This document shows, one piece after another, positions 19,884 through 31,203 of a stretch of DNA of 64,000 nucleotides; within the stretch, counting starts at the first letter, position 1; every line of letters starts with the position of its first letter. This DNA is from Prosopocoilus inquinatus (Eukaryota; Arthropoda; Insecta; Coleoptera; Lucanidae), in the NCBI GenBank assembly GCA_036172665.1, contig CM069873.1, positions 44,052,001-44,116,000 on the forward strand. Direction: 5' to 3'. Under the pieces are notes generated by a model. It saw only the letters and a program-made list of their open reading frames with translations. It ran no database searches and was not told where the DNA came from. Both the position numbers and the translations under genes were made by a program.

Positions 19884-21602
19884 AGAACACTGGTACGCGC
19901 ACTTGCCTATCTTCCCCATACAAAACGAGGAAGTCAAAAGTAGTGCCTAGTTATGTGATTTAAATTTTACCGCTAAATGACACCAATGTATGAAGGACTG
20001 TCACTAAACGTCATTAATGTACTCCTATAGGTTAAATTACGTGTTGTTGGCACGGTTGTAGGCGACGTATAATCAATATTTACGTGTGTATTAATGGCAA
20101 GTGTGAAATTTAGTAAGCAATCAAACAGGTGTAAAAAGATATTTACTAACGTAACGAGCAAATACGGTTTGCTATGATTTTTACAAACCTTTCAGAGGCT
20201 ATTGGTATTATTTGTTTCTTGTATCTGTTTGGTAGTGGTGGAAGAAAGGACAGAAGTGAGATTAGCATTAGTTCAGTAGGAGCATACATTTACTTGAGGA
20301 ATTGCATTATCTGTCATTGTTCTTCGAATGATTTCATTTCCACTGACTTAATGATTTTTTACAAATTTTTATTGAAAATGTATCAAGCACACAAAATGTT
20401 GCTTCGATATTGTGACACCTGCATTTTGGTTCATTCTTGAAGCCTTTCCAAAATCCATAATTAATGGTATGTATTGTAAGTCTACATCTGTAACCCAAAT
20501 TTACTGAGCGGTTTGACAGCAGTTTATTCTGGTTAACTGAAAATTTAATGATGCTTTAAATATCTACTAATGTTTTCGATTCAATGGCATTAATCGCACA
20601 ACGAGTCTTCATCTTGTGTTATTACAAGATGCAAATACTCTGACTGCAACCAGTGCAAATGAATCAAACATGCTATTTGCTTCACTATTCATTGTCAATT
20701 TCTTCGAGATTAATAAATCATTTTATTTTTTGAAAGAGCCAGAGTGAAACGCAGACAAACTTTTATTGCGTTGGTCATCATCATCGGCTTTTTCAAACTT
20801 GTGATGCAAATGAAGACATGTGCTTCTGTTACGGTAATCTTGGACTAAGGGATGTAATCTTGTAATCAGATTAAACAATATGTTTATTAAATCAGAAATA
20901 ATATAAAGAAGGTTATGTGCCTCTCACATAACACTTGATATTTTCAGCTTCGATGGAATTAATTGGCAAGGTCATCAAACTTGAAGGAAACAAGTTGCAG
21001 TAACGTTTAGGTGTTTTAACTTTATGCACTTTTGGTGTCACTTGCATGCATAACTGATGTTACTAGATAGGTACTTTTGTGAGTTTATATCCACTCGTTA
21101 TATTGTGTACATTTTAATCAGTACGTCAGTGAGTTTAATGCCAGTTGTATTGGTGGATATTCTATGTTAGCTAGCAATCTTACGACGAGTTCATGTTTAT
21201 GTTAAAATCTCCTTGCTTCAATACAACTTAACTCTGAGAAGTCTTTCTATTTTCACTGCAATGTAAATAATTTAGGAAACGAATTAAATTATTCGCCAAT
21301 ACATACCCTCTTTAAATTAAAATTTCTACACCTGATAACTTCGCTTTAAATTCATAGTTAAAATTTAAAATGCAGTATCTAACCTCAAAGCAGTTTGTTG
21401 CATACTATTTATCTCTGCCCATGTGTTTTATGTTTACCACAAGAGCCCATATAGAACAAGAGCCCCACAAGAACCGGCTGCGGAATTTGATAAAAATGAT
21501 AGTCCGCGATACGGTTCTGCCATCTAGCGAATTTTTGCAAACTACTCAAGTTGCTCAAAATTTTAAACTGAAAATGGCGGCGAGTGAGCGTACCAGTGTT
21601 CT
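19884..21602. mobile_element. TIR element AGAACACTGG, copy 1 (1.72 kb)
   Basis: The ends AGAACACTGGTACGC and GCGTACCAGTGTTCT are a perfect 15-bp inverted repeat. The interior is colinear with copy 2 at 21918-23244 over long blocks (for example around 20890-21340 versus 22540-22980) but carries extra sequence. No transposase was recognised, so it appears non-autonomous or too decayed. Confidence 0.78.
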
Positions 21603-21917
21603 TTGATTAGGTCGTAATCACGATGAACAATATATTAGGTGACGGCACGAGAACACTCGGCCATATGTCAACTACGAGAGCGACAGCTAAAAGAGGGTTC
21701 AAATATCAATGCGGGAGAAAGAATGGTGTTTAATCCTTCAGCATGAGATAATATTAAAATATGTTTCGCAGTTACGTGCACGTTTCGAACGCTCGCGCTG
21801 CTACCTATTCATTATTTACTGTGGGGGTCATTCACGAAACACAATAAGCGTCTGTAACCCTTTGCAGGTTGCAAATTCAGGTAACTTAATTAATTATACT
21901 CTCAGCCCACGGTATAC
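21603..21917. other. Spacer between the two AGAACACTGG copies
   Basis: No gene. It contains GGGGGTCATTCACG at 21833-21846, which pairs with CGTGAATGATCCC at 23772-23784 and may be one end of another element enclosing copy 2. Confidence 0.5.
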
Positions 21918-23244
21918 AGAACACTGGTACGCGCACTTCCCTATCTTCCCCATACAAAACGAGGAAGTCAAAAGTAGTGCCTAGTTACGTGATTTAAATT
22001 TCACCGCTAGATGACACCAATGTATGAAGGACTGTCACTAAACGTCATTATATTACGTGTTGTTGGCATGGTTGTAGGCGACGTATGTTCAGTATTTACC
22101 TTAAACTTTGGTTGGTGTGTAATGAAATAAAGAATAAATGGCGACTGTCAAATTTAGCAAACAATCAAACAGATGTAGAAAGATATTTACTAATGTTACG
22201 AGCAAGTACGTTTTGCCTTGATTTTTACAAACCTTTCAGAGGTTATCGGTATTATTTGTTTCTTGTATCTGTTTGGTAGTGGTGGAAAAAAGGACAGATG
22301 TGAGATTAGCATTAGTTCAGTAACAGCATACATTTAGTTGAGGAATAGAATCATCTGTCAGTGTGCTTTGAATGATTTCATTTCCACTGACTTAACGATT
22401 TTTTTACAATTTTTCTTGAAAATGTATCAAGCACACAAAATGCTTTCTTTTTCAAACTTGTGATGCAAATGAAGACAAGTGATACTGTTACGGTAATCTT
22501 GGAATAAAGGATGTAATCAGATACAGTACAATATGTTTATTAAATTAGAAATAATATAAAGAAGGTTATGTGCCCTTCACATAACACTTGATATTTTCAG
22601 CTTCGATGGAATTAATTTGCAAGGTCATCAAACTTGAAGGAAACAAGCTGCAGTAACGTTCAGGTGTTTTAACTTTATGCACTTTTGGTGTCACTTGCAT
22701 GCAGAACTGATGTTACTAGATAGGTACTTTTGTGAGTTTATATCCACTCGTTATATTGAGTACATTTTAATCAGTACATCGGTCAGTTTAATGCCAGATG
22801 GATTGGTGGATATTCTAGGTTAGATAGCAATCGTACGACGAGTTCATGTTTATGTTAAAATCTCCTTGCTTCAATACAACTTAACTCTGAGAAGTCTTTC
22901 TATTTTCACTGCAATGTAAATAATTTAGGAAACGAATTAGATTATTCGCCAATACATACCCTCTTTAAATTAAAATTTCTACGCCTGACAACTTCGCTTT
23001 AAATTCATAGTTAAAATTTAAAATGCAGTATTTAACCTCAAACCAGTTGTTGCGTACTGACCTCTGTTTATCTCTGCCCATGTGTTTTGTGTTTATCACA
23101 AGAGCCTCAGAAGAACCGGCTGCGGAATTTGATAAAAATGACAGTCCGCGATACGGTTCTGCCATCTAGCGAATTTTTACAAACTACTCAACTTGCTCAA
23201 AATTTTTAACTGAAAATGGCGGCGAGTGAGCGTACCAGTGTTCT
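21918..23244. mobile_element. TIR element AGAACACTGG, copy 2 (1.33 kb)
   Basis: It has the same perfect 15-bp terminal inverted repeat as copy 1, in the same orientation and internally shorter. No coding capacity was recognised. Confidence 0.78.
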
Positions 23245-23830
23245 CTATATCGTGTGTCAGCCAAATGAGAGCATTATTAGTGTAACCATGCGAGCAAGTA
23301 AATACCGATAAGGTAATTCTTCAAAAAGATTTGCTCGGTTTAGTGTCGTTATCGGTTTGTAAATTGCACCTGATCTTGACGTCCTGTAACGACATTTGTT
23401 TTGATATAGAAATAGGCCATATTCTATTTAATTTTATTTAAAAAGTATTTTTATATAATAATTAACAGTAGCAAATCTGGTAAGTGTTAATTTGCGTGAA
23501 AATTTTTATACATACAAAAATATTTTTTAAAGAAAATCAAACACAATTACGATTTTATAGTAAAAGGTTTGATTGAAAACGATGTGACAGGAAGAACAAG
23601 GTTTTCGAAACCTATTAACGTCGATGCTCCATTATATTTAGCTCTTCCCGTTCAGTCTGATTTGCAAAAACCGTGCAAAAGTGTTTTGACCGTGTAGTTA
23701 CTATGACAATGTCACTGCATTGCAAAGGATTTGCAATTTGCACCGTCGGTAACGACTTACAAGTCCTTTTACGTGAATGATCCCATGTGGCCGTAACTTA
23801 TTTTTTTGAGATGGAACAACTAACAACCTA
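23245..23830. other. No gene seen
   Basis: AT-rich. It includes the candidate right end CGTGAATGATCCC (23772-23784) of an element whose other end would be at 21833. Confidence 0.45.
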
Positions 23831-23834
23831 ATGA

Positions 23835-24075
23835 AAATTTCATATGCTGTAAAAATTTTAAAAACCAAAATGCAATCAAAGGAGTGGCTTTCTCGAATTA
23901 CTTGATCGCACTAGAACGAAAATACACAATTATTAGCTTTGCAAATTAAGAAACAAAAAAGAATTCGCTGACATTCATACTCATAATGAACTTTACATTC
24001 CAAACATGTAAAAAATATATAGGCCGCTCCATTTAAAATAAGAAAGTTGATGTCACTTTCGGCGAAATGGGAAGT
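23835..24075 (-). repeat. Dispersed repeat D, fragment
   Basis: The minus strand matches the other D copies, including TCAACTTTCTTATTTTAAAT and GTGCGATCAAGTAATTCGAG. It is diverged and truncated. Confidence 0.68.
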
Positions 24076-24598
24076 CATACGGTGGCGAGTGCTACGTTGG
24101 AAAATTTAGCTTTTTATTTATCGATCCCGAATTTTAAGTAAAAAATAAAAAAGTGAACACATAGCATAGACATCATGTATTGCGTATTGGACATAAGTTT
24201 ATTATAATTTTTTTTTTGTATTGAACTCTACTATTACCAAGCAAACGACGTACAGATTTTGATTAACACCTTGTATAAATGTAGATTGTTATGTAGACAA
24301 TATCGTAGTTGAAGATCAATCCTTTCCACGTGGACGGATATTAGATATTATTAGGTTACCGACTATTTGATTTCTGCCGCCATTAATCGAATAACCAACT
24401 AACAGTTCCGATCTAAATTCCACAGAGCAATATAGCAATAAGAGAAATTCTCTTACAAACCCACAAAAGAAAATTAATTCAACATAAAAAATAATGAACT
24501 TTACAAATAATTTTAGATTGAACTCCGCCGCGTCCAATACTATCTTACTACAACGTAATTAAATTTTTGTAAGTAGTTTCTGACATGTAGTAATTATA
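24076..24598. other. No gene seen
   Basis: AT-rich, short frames only, no recognised repeat. Confidence 0.5.
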
Positions 24599-24599
24599 T

Positions 24600-24795
24600 T
24601 TTAGAAAAATTTTTTTAGAAAAATTTTTGTGCAAATCGTTTTTGATTGCAGTGAGAACCTCGAGCAGCCTCTGGACAGCTGTTTCAGCCCTGCTTGGGGC
24701 TTCTTCAGCAGAAACGTAGCTCGACATTCCCACTGCAGACCAAAAACGACTTGCCCAATTTATTCACAAATGCGATGTAAGAATGATGAACATAT
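24600..24795 (-). repeat. Satellite-like ~310-bp repeat, left flank of gypsy 2
   Basis: Family blocks run from GCAAATCGTTTTTGATTGC to GATGTAAGAATGATGAACAT. They are cut by the gypsy LTR at 24796, and satellite sequence resumes beyond the other LTR at 29909. Confidence 0.85.
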
Positions 24796-25049
24796 TGTTA
24801 GAAAACCACAGATGTAATACAAAAATAATTGCTTTATTAATACAAATAACTTTTAGTAGATTTAAAAAAACAATTGGATATTTTTAAGACGAAATACAAA
24901 GTGTTGCCAGTTGCTGAGTCTTGATTCGACTGACCGAGGCTTGAATTGTCATCCGTACGAGCTGATGCTTTCTGCTGTCTCAGCGTCTGCCTCCTCCCAC
25001 ATGCTGGTACTTCCCCGGCGAATCTTATCGCAACTATGCTGGCCACACA
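24796..25049 (-). repeat. 3' LTR of gypsy 2
   Basis: Direct copy of 29654-29908; it begins TGTTAGAAAACCAC on the plus strand and ends GGCCACACA. Confidence 0.9.
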
Positions 25050-25384
25050 GGTTTCTCACACGGCCTCTCCTGACGTTTACGTGTCCCCACGTAATAGAGT
25101 ACAGCAGGGTATCAGCTACCTGGGCAATAGGCAATGGGACATTAGAATCGCAAATGATCAAAATATAACAAAATATTTAACAGACAAAAATAATAATCGG
25201 ATAATTAACTAATGCGGACAAGTTGACAACAATCTCGTGGTCTTCCTGAAAATGTACAGGGTACACGTGTATGCATACACAGTCAAATAGGGGCAACACA
25301 AAAAAAAATACAAAAATATAATATCTAAACAAAATTTTTAAATAAAGAAAACAAAATTGATAATAATATTGGAGCTCCATTTTA

Positions 25385-25545
25385 TTTCCAGGTAGGACTA
25401 AAAGTACCAGGGTTTTCACCTGCAGTTAGTCCCCCTGCCCAGAGCTCTGTCCCCAGAACAAAGTACCAGGAATTTCACCTGCAATGTTCTGTACCAGAAC
25501 AAAGTACCAGGATTTTCACCTGCAGTGTTCTGTACCTTACCACTA
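25385..25545. repeat. Minisatellite of about 55-60 bp inside gypsy 2
   Basis: AAAGTACCAGG recurs three times with TTTCACCTGCA and a CTGTACC/CAGAACA junction. It lies in the non-coding segment between pol and the 3' LTR. Confidence 0.75.
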
Positions 25546-25607
25546 CCTTTTATTACTCATCATAATATCGTATCCAGGGCTCCATATTTTCCAGCCCTGC
25601 AATACCT

Positions 25608-27179
25608 TTATAGGGTGGCTCCAGGTATGTCCGTTACCTCATACCTGTCATTTTCCAACACCTTACTGACTCTAAACGGTCCTCTCCAACGTGGCAATAG
25701 TTTTCGGCTACTTCCGGTATTCGGGACAGCGGTAAGTCGTAACAGTACCAGGTCGACTTCGCAAAATTTTTTTTTTTCGGGGAGACGTTTTTTATCGAAC
25801 CGCCGTTTCTGTTGTATTTGATGATTACCTGCTAATTCTATCATACGGTTGCGAATGGCTGTTATATCTAGTGCCTGATTTTCTTCCGCTTCTAGAAGCC
25901 TTGTACTTGTGACTCTAAAACCCATTAGGGCCTCACTAGGCGAGACTCCGATGGCTTTGTTTATTGTTCCGTTTATGCCTAGTTGTAGATTTGGGAGGTT
26001 GACGTCCCATTCCCTGTCTTCGGAGTTACCTCCCATTGCCGCTAAAGAGTTTATAATTACCTGATTATACCTCTCAACTTGTCCATTTCCACGTGGAAGT
26101 GCTACAGCGTTCAAATGATGATGCGACCCATAGGTATTTACAAATTCTGAAAATTTCTTTGAAGTAAAAGCTCTGCCCTGATCGCTAATAATGCGGTGAG
26201 GCGCCCCAAATGTTGAAAACATATTTTTGAAAGAACTGATAACATGTTTAGTGCTGGTGCCTTTTACGGGATACAATATGATAAACTTCCTGAAAGCATC
26301 AATTATGACGAAAATGTAAGAATTACCAGTTTTGGTTTTAAGAAAAGGACCCAACTGATCAATATGAACCGTATGAAATGGTATTGGTGTTTTTGGGATG
26401 GGATGCAAGAATCCACATCGTTTACCTGAAGTTGTTTTAAAATAAATACAATTCAAACAGTTCTTGACATATTTTGCTACGAACCTCTTCATATGGGGAA
26501 ACCAATATTTACAAGCGATTAGCTCGTAAGTTTTATCGATACCAAAATGCCCTTTATCATCGTGAGCCATTCGTAAAATTTGGTATCTCGCTACTTTTGG
26601 TACCAACCACCGCCATCCATTCGGTGTCGCACGGTAAACTTTTCCACCCTTCAGTGCGTAATCATTGAAAAGGTCTTTATGATCATGGCGTTGGCCAGAT
26701 AGTAAGATTTCCTTTATTTCCTGTATTGTTTTATCGGGTTGTTGAACAGCAAGCAGCCAATCTTCTTCCACTATTGTGGCAACAGTTTTCGATTGATGTT
26801 TACTGTTGAAAGGGTTGCGACTAAGAGCATCTGCATGTTGCATTTGTTGATTACCTTTGTGTTTAATTTCGTAGTTAAACTGACTAAGTTCCAAGACCCA
26901 CCGTCCCACTCTGGCGTTCAATTCCTTTTTTCCAAATGTATACTGAACTGCAGCACAATCTGTGAAAATTGTGAACGGCTGACCCAGCAAATACTGTCGG
27001 AATTTCTTGACTACACACTCCACCGCAAGAGTTTCAAGTTCGAAGGAATGAAATTTTTGTTCTCCAACAGTTGTGTGACGGCTGTAATATGCTACTACAT
27101 GCTGTCTACCTTCTTTGATTTGTATAAGAATCCCTGCTACCCCGAGTCCACTAGCGTCAGTGTAAACCTGGGTCTCCAA
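25608..27179 (-). CDS. gypsy 2 RNase H and integrase
   Basis: 523 codons are open on the minus strand. RNase H opens with YTDASGLGVAG and continues through FTDCAAVQYTF and QHADALSRNPF. Integrase has a zinc-binding segment (MAHDDKGHFGIDKTYELI, then NCLNCIYF). Its core has the catalytic residues in HIDQLGPF (first Asp), ISDQGRAFTSKKF (second Asp) and NGQVERYNQ (Glu). A GPF-type C-terminal module (LLPRWRGPFRVSKVLENDRY) ends the protein. It would process the RNA-DNA hybrid and join the cDNA to the genome. This part looks intact, but the reverse transcriptase upstream is broken, so the polyprotein cannot be made whole from this copy. Confidence 0.92.
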   Translation of the reverse strand: METQVYTDASGLGVAGILIQIKEGRQHVVAYYSRHTTVGEQKFHSFELETLAVECVVKKFRQYLLGQPFTIFTDCAAVQYTFGKKELNARVGRWVLELSQFNYEIKHKGNQQMQHADALSRNPFNSKHQSKTVATIVEEDWLLAVQQPDKTIQEIKEILLSGQRHDHKDLFNDYALKGGKVYRATPNGWRWLVPKVARYQILRMAHDDKGHFGIDKTYELIACKYWFPHMKRFVAKYVKNCLNCIYFKTTSGKRCGFLHPIPKTPIPFHTVHIDQLGPFLKTKTGNSYIFVIIDAFRKFIILYPVKGTSTKHVISSFKNMFSTFGAPHRIISDQGRAFTSKKFSEFVNTYGSHHHLNAVALPRGNGQVERYNQVIINSLAAMGGNSEDREWDVNLPNLQLGINGTINKAIGVSPSEALMGFRVTSTRLLEAEENQALDITAIRNRMIELAGNHQIQQKRRFDKKRLPEKKKFCEVDLVLLRLTAVPNTGSSRKLLPRWRGPFRVSKVLENDRYEVTDIPGATL

Positions 27180-27656
27180 CGCTGGGTCAAATAGGGCAAG
27201 TACGGGTTTTCTTACTAACTGTTGTTTTAAAAATTCAAATGCCTTATGTTGCTGATCTTGCTAACTCCAAGGTACACCCGTATGCAATAATTTAGTCAAA
27301 GGTTTAGAAATGGTGGCATAATTTTAATAAATTTACGAAAATATCCAGTGAGACCTAAAAATTGCCTCACTTGGTGAACATTCTGTGGTGCAGGAAAATA
27401 TTTGACGGCTTCTATTTTATGCTGAATACCGAATTCCGAAATAGTGTAACTTAAATACTCAATTTTAGTTTGTAAGAAATAGCATTTTTTTAGTTTCAAT
27501 GTAAACCCATGTTATCTTAACACGTCAAGTATTTCTCGTAAGGTAGCCAGAGCTTGTTCTGTTGTTTTTGCGGGAATTTATAGGTCATCTAAATAACACA
27601 ATACTTTGTTAAATCGGAGTTGACCTAGTACACCATTAATAGCTCTTTGAAAAACA
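27180..27656 (-). pseudogene. gypsy 2 reverse transcriptase C-terminal part, frameshifted
   Basis: Motifs KLKKCYFLQTKIEYL and VRQFLGLTGYFRKFI are readable at 27300-27500, and LCYLDDL-type sequence is traceable near 27585-27605 in another frame. Several indels and stops separate these pieces from the segments on both sides. Confidence 0.8.
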
Positions 27657-29606
27657 CTAGGGGCTGTACAAAGCCCAAAGGGCATTCGTAAATACAAATG
27701 CAGTATAAGGTATTGAATCTGCGAACATTGGGATTTGATGATACCCTGAAAATAAATCTAAAGTAATGTAATATTTGTTACCCGCCAATTTGGATAATTG
27801 ATCTTCGATTAAAGGGAGAGGATATCGGTCTTTTACAGTTATCTTATTTAGCATACGATAGTCTACACATAAGCGTCTTTCTCCGTCTTTTTTATTGACC
27901 AGTAGAACGGGACTTGCATAGGGTGAATTCGATTCCCGAATTACCCCATTTTTAATTAATTCGTCGATTACTTCCCTTGTAACTTGTCGTTCAGACTCGG
28001 GAAGCCTGCGAACCCTACTTGTGATTGGCTCTGTCGTTGTTAATTGTAATGTCATACAGACATTTTTAGCCTTGCCTACTTCGGACATTTTGGTGGCAAT
28101 ACAATCGCTGTATTCATTGAGCAATGATAAAAGCTCAGCCACCACCTTTTGGTCCTTTACTCCTACATTTACTGTCGAGTAACTGATCAAATTTACACAC
28201 CGTGTGTAGCCTTCTTTATTTTCAGAAAACTGTAAAAGATTGCCGGGTTTAAAATATTGGATGTCACTCATCTCGGTAAAATTTTGTCCTAGTAAAACTT
28301 CTACATTCATAATACATTTACCAACCACATAAAAATCTATTAATTTTCTGATACCATCAATCTCAATGCGAGCACGTACAAATGATTTAGGTTCGATGTG
28401 TGAGTCACCGAGAGTAGTTAAAATAACAGGAACTGGAAGTGGTGTACTTTCGAGTTCTAATATAATTACCGCGCTTTCTGAAATGAGAGAGCACTGGCTG
28501 CCGAAATCGACAAAGCACTTAATTTTTTTATTTTCGATCAGAATTTCTTTGAAATACTTTTGTGTAACAGTATCGTTACTCCCGATAAAATTTATATTTT
28601 TATATTCCAACGCACGAAATTTTTTCTTAGGATAGTTTCTGTTTGGGCAGTTACGACGCAGGTGTCCCACGGTTTGGCAGCGATAACATATCGGGCGCAT
28701 GACATCATCCTGTTTAATAGCTGATGCTGAAGTTGCCGTGGTTGTTTGTTTTGTTAAGTTTCTATCGGTATCAATAAGTCGTAAATGAGTGGCAAGGACA
28801 AATGGGTCCCTAATATGTACCGCGGCGACCATAAATTTAGTTTGTGCATCGTCAATACCTCCCATTATTAAATTAACGCGATCCTCATCGTTTAACGGTA
28901 TCTTTAGTTTATGTATAAGGGCCAATTTGCGAAATACATATTCGTAAAGGGATTCATTCAGTTGTGGCTTACAGGATATAAGTTCCTGCAATAACCCGTG
29001 TAGATCGCGTTTGGGATGAAAATTTTCTTGAAGCATGGCGCTCCATTCTGCCCACGTAAACAATCGCATTGGGAGTCCCCTAAACCATACCTCAGCGGTG
29101 CCCTTCATTTTTGTTAATGCTAAATGAGAGGTTGTTTTATCGTCCCACCCGTGTATCAGGGCGAACTCATTAACAGAGTTTAACCACTCATTCACATCAT
29201 GCATTACAGGGTTGAACTCAGAAATAATGTTCGTGGCTATAGAAATATTACTTACGCTGGACGTCCTTCGTTCGACCAACCTTTCAATCCCGGATACCAT
29301 CGCAGCGCCAAACTGCGAAACGCTATCAGCAAAAACGCTGGCAGACACAGCCGAAAGGGTTTCTCTCCTTTCTCGCGACCGACTCCTACGACCATCCTTA
29401 AAGACACCGCCTCCTCGTGAGGACTCGCTCCGGTGTGGCGAACGAAAACGCTGATGCCGTTGTCCACGCGTTCGGCCATCCAATTCATCCATGGGGTGAT
29501 CATGCAGGTTAATTGCGTCTGAATGTCGTTCGCGTGTCACCTTTATCAATTTTTTTCGCCCGTCAGATGTTTGCGGCGTAATTTCCTCATGCCATCGCCG
29601 GTACAT
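27657..29606 (-). CDS. gypsy 2 gag-protease-reverse transcriptase N-terminal part
   Basis: About 649 codons are open. There is a basic Arg/Ser-rich N-terminus, a gag core (NEWLNSVNEFALIHGWDD onwards) and a CCHC knuckle, CYRCQTVGHLRRNC, near 28680. The protease-like segment reads FVDFGSQCSLIS, where gypsy elements normally have D-S/T-G; Phe in place of Ser/Thr may disable it. Reverse transcriptase motifs follow (SPYASPVLLVNKKDG, CVDYRMLNKIT, TLDLFSGYHQIPM). The frame ends at ALWALYSP, beyond which homology continues in other frames. A true Met start is not certain: the frame opens at 29606 inside the leader region. Confidence 0.9.
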   Translation of the reverse strand: MYRRWHEEITPQTSDGRKKLIKVTRERHSDAINLHDHPMDELDGRTRGQRHQRFRSPHRSESSRGGGVFKDGRRSRSRERRETLSAVSASVFADSVSQFGAAMVSGIERLVERRTSSVSNISIATNIISEFNPVMHDVNEWLNSVNEFALIHGWDDKTTSHLALTKMKGTAEVWFRGLPMRLFTWAEWSAMLQENFHPKRDLHGLLQELISCKPQLNESLYEYVFRKLALIHKLKIPLNDEDRVNLIMGGIDDAQTKFMVAAVHIRDPFVLATHLRLIDTDRNLTKQTTTATSASAIKQDDVMRPICYRCQTVGHLRRNCPNRNYPKKKFRALEYKNINFIGSNDTVTQKYFKEILIENKKIKCFVDFGSQCSLISESAVIILELESTPLPVPVILTTLGDSHIEPKSFVRARIEIDGIRKLIDFYVVGKCIMNVEVLLGQNFTEMSDIQYFKPGNLLQFSENKEGYTRCVNLISYSTVNVGVKDQKVVAELLSLLNEYSDCIATKMSEVGKAKNVCMTLQLTTTEPITSRVRRLPESERQVTREVIDELIKNGVIRESNSPYASPVLLVNKKDGERRLCVDYRMLNKITVKDRYPLPLIEDQLSKLAGNKYYITLDLFSGYHQIPMFADSIPYTAFVFTNALWALYSP

Positions 29607-29653
29607 CGCAATAAATGCGGCTCACAAAGCACGGGGCACAATCCCACTTCTGA

Positions 29654-29908
29654 TGTTAGAAAACCACAGATGTAATACAAAAATAATTGCTTTATTAGTA
29701 CAAATAACTTTTAGTAGATTTAAAAAAACAATTGGATATTTTTAAGACGAAATAACAAAGTGTTGCCAGTTGCTGAGTCTTGATTCGACTGCCCGAGGCT
29801 TGAATTGTCATCCGCACGAGCTGATGCTTTCTGCTGTCTCAGCGTCTGCCTCCTCCCACATGCTGGTACTTCCCCGGCGAATCTTATCGCACCTATGCTG
29901 GCCACACA
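29654..29908 (-). repeat. 5' LTR of gypsy 2
   Basis: Near-identical to 24796-25049. Reading the minus strand, the sequence after the LTR is TCAGAAGTGGGATTGTGCCC. A possible primer-binding site starts at its TGG; the tRNA was not identified. Confidence 0.9.
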
Positions 29909-30410
29909 GGAGCGGGATTTGCTCCTAATGAGTCACCCATGCAAGGCGACCATGCTTGCTGTCAAAGCATAATGAAAGATTTTAGAAAAATTTTGTGCAA
30001 ATCGTTTTTGATTGCAGTGAGAACCTCGAGCAGCCTCTGGACAGCTGTTTCAGCCCTGCTTGGGGCTTCTTCAGCAGAAACGTAGCTCGACATTCCCACT
30101 GCAATTTGTCTATCCTACTGCAATGTTAGGTCAAAAAGCGATAGTAAGATGTCGCTATTTTATATGTTCATCATTCTTACATCGCATTTGCGAATAAATT
30201 GGGCAAGTCGTTTTTGGTGTGCAGTGGGAATGTCGAGCTACGTTTCTGCTGAAGAAGCCCCAAGCAGGGCTGAAACAGCTGTCCAGAGGCTGCTCGAGGT
30301 TCTCACTGCAATCAAAAGCGATTTGCACAAAATTTTTCTAAAATCTTTCATTATGCTTTGACAAGAAGCATGGCCGCCTTGCATGGGGGACTCATTAGGA
30401 GCAAATCCGT
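29909..30410. repeat. Satellite-like ~310-bp repeat, head-to-head inverted pair
   Basis: The minus-oriented part is 29911-30102 and the plus-oriented part 30103-30408. They join at TTCCCACTGC|AATTTGTC. It is the right flank of gypsy 2. Confidence 0.87.
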
Positions 30411-30785
30411 CGCAAGGCGGTGCTCCAACGCTTTGCTCATTTATTTTTCAAAGACATTCCGATCTACATACTAATTATATTTCTCTTATCTATATACTTT
30501 GAACTTTTTTTAAAAAATGGAAATGTCTCTAAAACGGCTAATTTTCCTTGTATCACATGTTACACAAAATATTTTTAGAATTTCATGAAGATTTCAGAAA
30601 AACAATAAAAAATGGGGTACTCCATTTAAAATAAGAAAGTTGACAGCAACTACCGGTACAAGCGGAAGTGTCCGAAAGTTGGAAATATTATATTTTAATA
30701 GATCATTATCGCTAACTTATAACCGCAAAATATGAAATAGAAATTCAAAGAGGAAGTCCGTAAACTTTTAATGAATGGGTTGCCT
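30411..30785. other. No gene; short repeat-D-like motif
   Basis: TCCATTTAAAATAAGAAAGT at about 30618 is shared with repeat D in inverse orientation. Nothing else was recognised. Confidence 0.5.
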
Positions 30786-30789
30786 GAAT

Positions 30790-31203
30790 CTCCCTGTATA
30801 CCGGGTGTCCCGCGCCATGTGCTCACCTTTATAGAATCTTTATTTATTAATCGATGAACCTGAAATTTGGAGACGATAAATTAAACAAAAAATGGAATTT
30901 TTCGACATACTGATAGTAGTCATAGAACTTCCGGTTTCGCCGGAAGTGATATCAACTTTCTTATTTTAAATGGAATACCCTATATATTTTTACGTATTTA
31001 AAATGCACGGAGCATTACGAGTCCAAATACGTATCAATTGTTAATTTTGGTTTCCATGACAACGACAAAAAAAACCTTTAATATTTCAATCTAGAAAGCT
31101 ATGAATCGAAGTTTTTCGATCTAATGCGATCAAGTGTTTCGAAAAAAATCACTCCTTTGAAGGTATTGGGATTTTTAACATTTTTACAGTTTTTGAAATA
31201 TAA
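30790..31203 (+). repeat. Dispersed repeat D, copy with clear left end
   Basis: It starts TATACCGGGTGTCCCGCGCC, a Tc1/mariner-MITE-like end, and is nearly identical to 52448-52860. It is interrupted at its right side by the mariner-type relic at 31204. Confidence 0.78.

Larger units (their letters stand above)
24796..29908 (-). mobile_element. Second Ty3/gypsy retrotransposon (mdg4-like pol)
   Basis: LTRs of 254 bp (24796-25049) and 255 bp (29654-29908) differ at only a few positions by eye. On the minus strand they start TGTGTGGCC and end TTCTAACA. Gag and pol fill the interior in minus orientation. The reverse transcriptase is broken between 27300 and 27660. No env-like frame was seen between pol and the 3' LTR. 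Both flanks are satellite-like repeat, but no matching target duplication is present. Confidence 0.92.

Noticed and set aside
24837..25212. Several frames near the 3' LTR of gypsy 2, considered as env
   Set aside because: They lie inside the LTR or the short non-coding tail, differ between LTR copies, and lack a signal peptide or membrane anchor.
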